The notes beneath the pieces are model-generated. The model ran no database searches and was not told where the DNA came from. It was given only the letters and a program-made list of their open reading frames with translations. A stretch of 64,000 bases of DNA from Thalassococcus sp. S3 (GTDB taxonomy: Bacteria; Pseudomonadota; Alphaproteobacteria; Rhodobacterales; Rhodobacteraceae). Numbering within the stretch: position 1 is the first letter of the stretch; every line of letters begins with the position of its first letter. Of the stretch, positions 63,944-64,000 are shown one piece after another. A program made the translations under genes and the position numbers. The DNA lies in NCBI RefSeq assembly GCF_004216475.1, contig NZ_CP022303.1:3906001-3970000 (forward strand), given 5' to 3'.

Positions 63944-64000
63944 TCAGTATTCGACTGTTATGAGTTCTCCCTCGAACTCGAATACGGTGCTCGACACCCC
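63944..64000 (-). CDS. C-terminal end of an unidentified gene (partial)
   Basis: A frame enters from the right edge and stops at TGA 63946-63944. The visible 18 residues end TVFEFEGELITVEY. It lies 28 bases before the SctX-like gene on the same strand. In Yersinia-type loci this position holds a chaperone such as SycN or a gatekeeper, but the visible part cannot decide. Confidence 0.4.
   Translation of the reverse strand, partial: GVSSTVFEFEGELITVEY

Overview
The window looks like a chromosome or large-plasmid segment of a marine alphaproteobacterium, most likely a member of the Rhodobacterales (Roseobacter group). The evidence is GC-rich coding bias, short GGAG-type ribosome sites, many 4-base ATGA gene overlaps, a GGAAC-N16-CGTT promoter of the alphaproteobacterial EcfG type, and protein families typical of the group. 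It is a patchwork of accessory modules joined by remnants of mobile elements. I saw no rRNA genes, tRNA genes or CRISPR arrays.

Layout. (1) 1-9.1 kb: a TniA/TniB/TniQ transposon. Its right end is inferred at about 9120, and its tniB and tniQ are broken. To its left lie possible cargo genes: a ScpB/DUF1403 pair, an unknown 542-residue protein, a Fic protein with an altered active-site motif, and a DUF6527 gene following the tail of another gene. (2) 9.1-10.3 kb: a decayed integrase. (3) 10.3-19.0 kb: small transporter and regulator pairs (LysE/DMT/LysR, VOC and WYL regulator, DUF3817/CopD-like/TetR, MFS/methyltransferase/Rrf2). (4) 19.1-26.7 kb: one giant gene for a Tc-toxin A subunit, with no TcB or TcC gene nearby. 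(5) 27.0-38.0 kb: an aromatic-degradation cluster. Its Rieske oxygenase resembles the carbazole dioxygenase CarAa. It also encodes a ferredoxin, hydrolase, extradiol dioxygenase, hydratase, aldolase and acetaldehyde dehydrogenase, plus GntR and TetR regulators. Next to it is a 785-residue fusion of a B12-type reductive dehalogenase domain to a flavin/NADH/2Fe-2S reductase. (6) 38.1-46.9 kb: an IS5-type remnant, a 1445-residue extracellular nucleotidase/propeller protein, a glycosyltransferase, and a graveyard containing an IS110 fragment and broken gdhA-like and acetolactate-synthase-like genes. (7) 46.9-51.9 kb: stress and ion genes (CsbD, MATE, TrkA/TrkH, MscS). (8) 52.0-57.9 kb: IS1182 and integrase scraps, a periplasmic pair with a YHYH protein, a TetR/SMR operon, a zinc-finger protein and an M28 peptidase. 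(9) 58.2-64.0 kb: the edge of a type III secretion locus (SctV, SctY-like, SctX-like) with three further genes downstream.

How they work together. The catabolic cluster reads as a full hydrolytic meta-cleavage route: ring hydroxylation, ring opening, hydrolysis, then hydratase, aldolase and dehydrogenase to pyruvate and acetyl-CoA. The adjacent fusion protein could strip halogens, supply electrons to the oxygenase, or both. The Tc-toxin subunit and the type III secretion genes are two separate host-interaction systems within 45 kb of each other.
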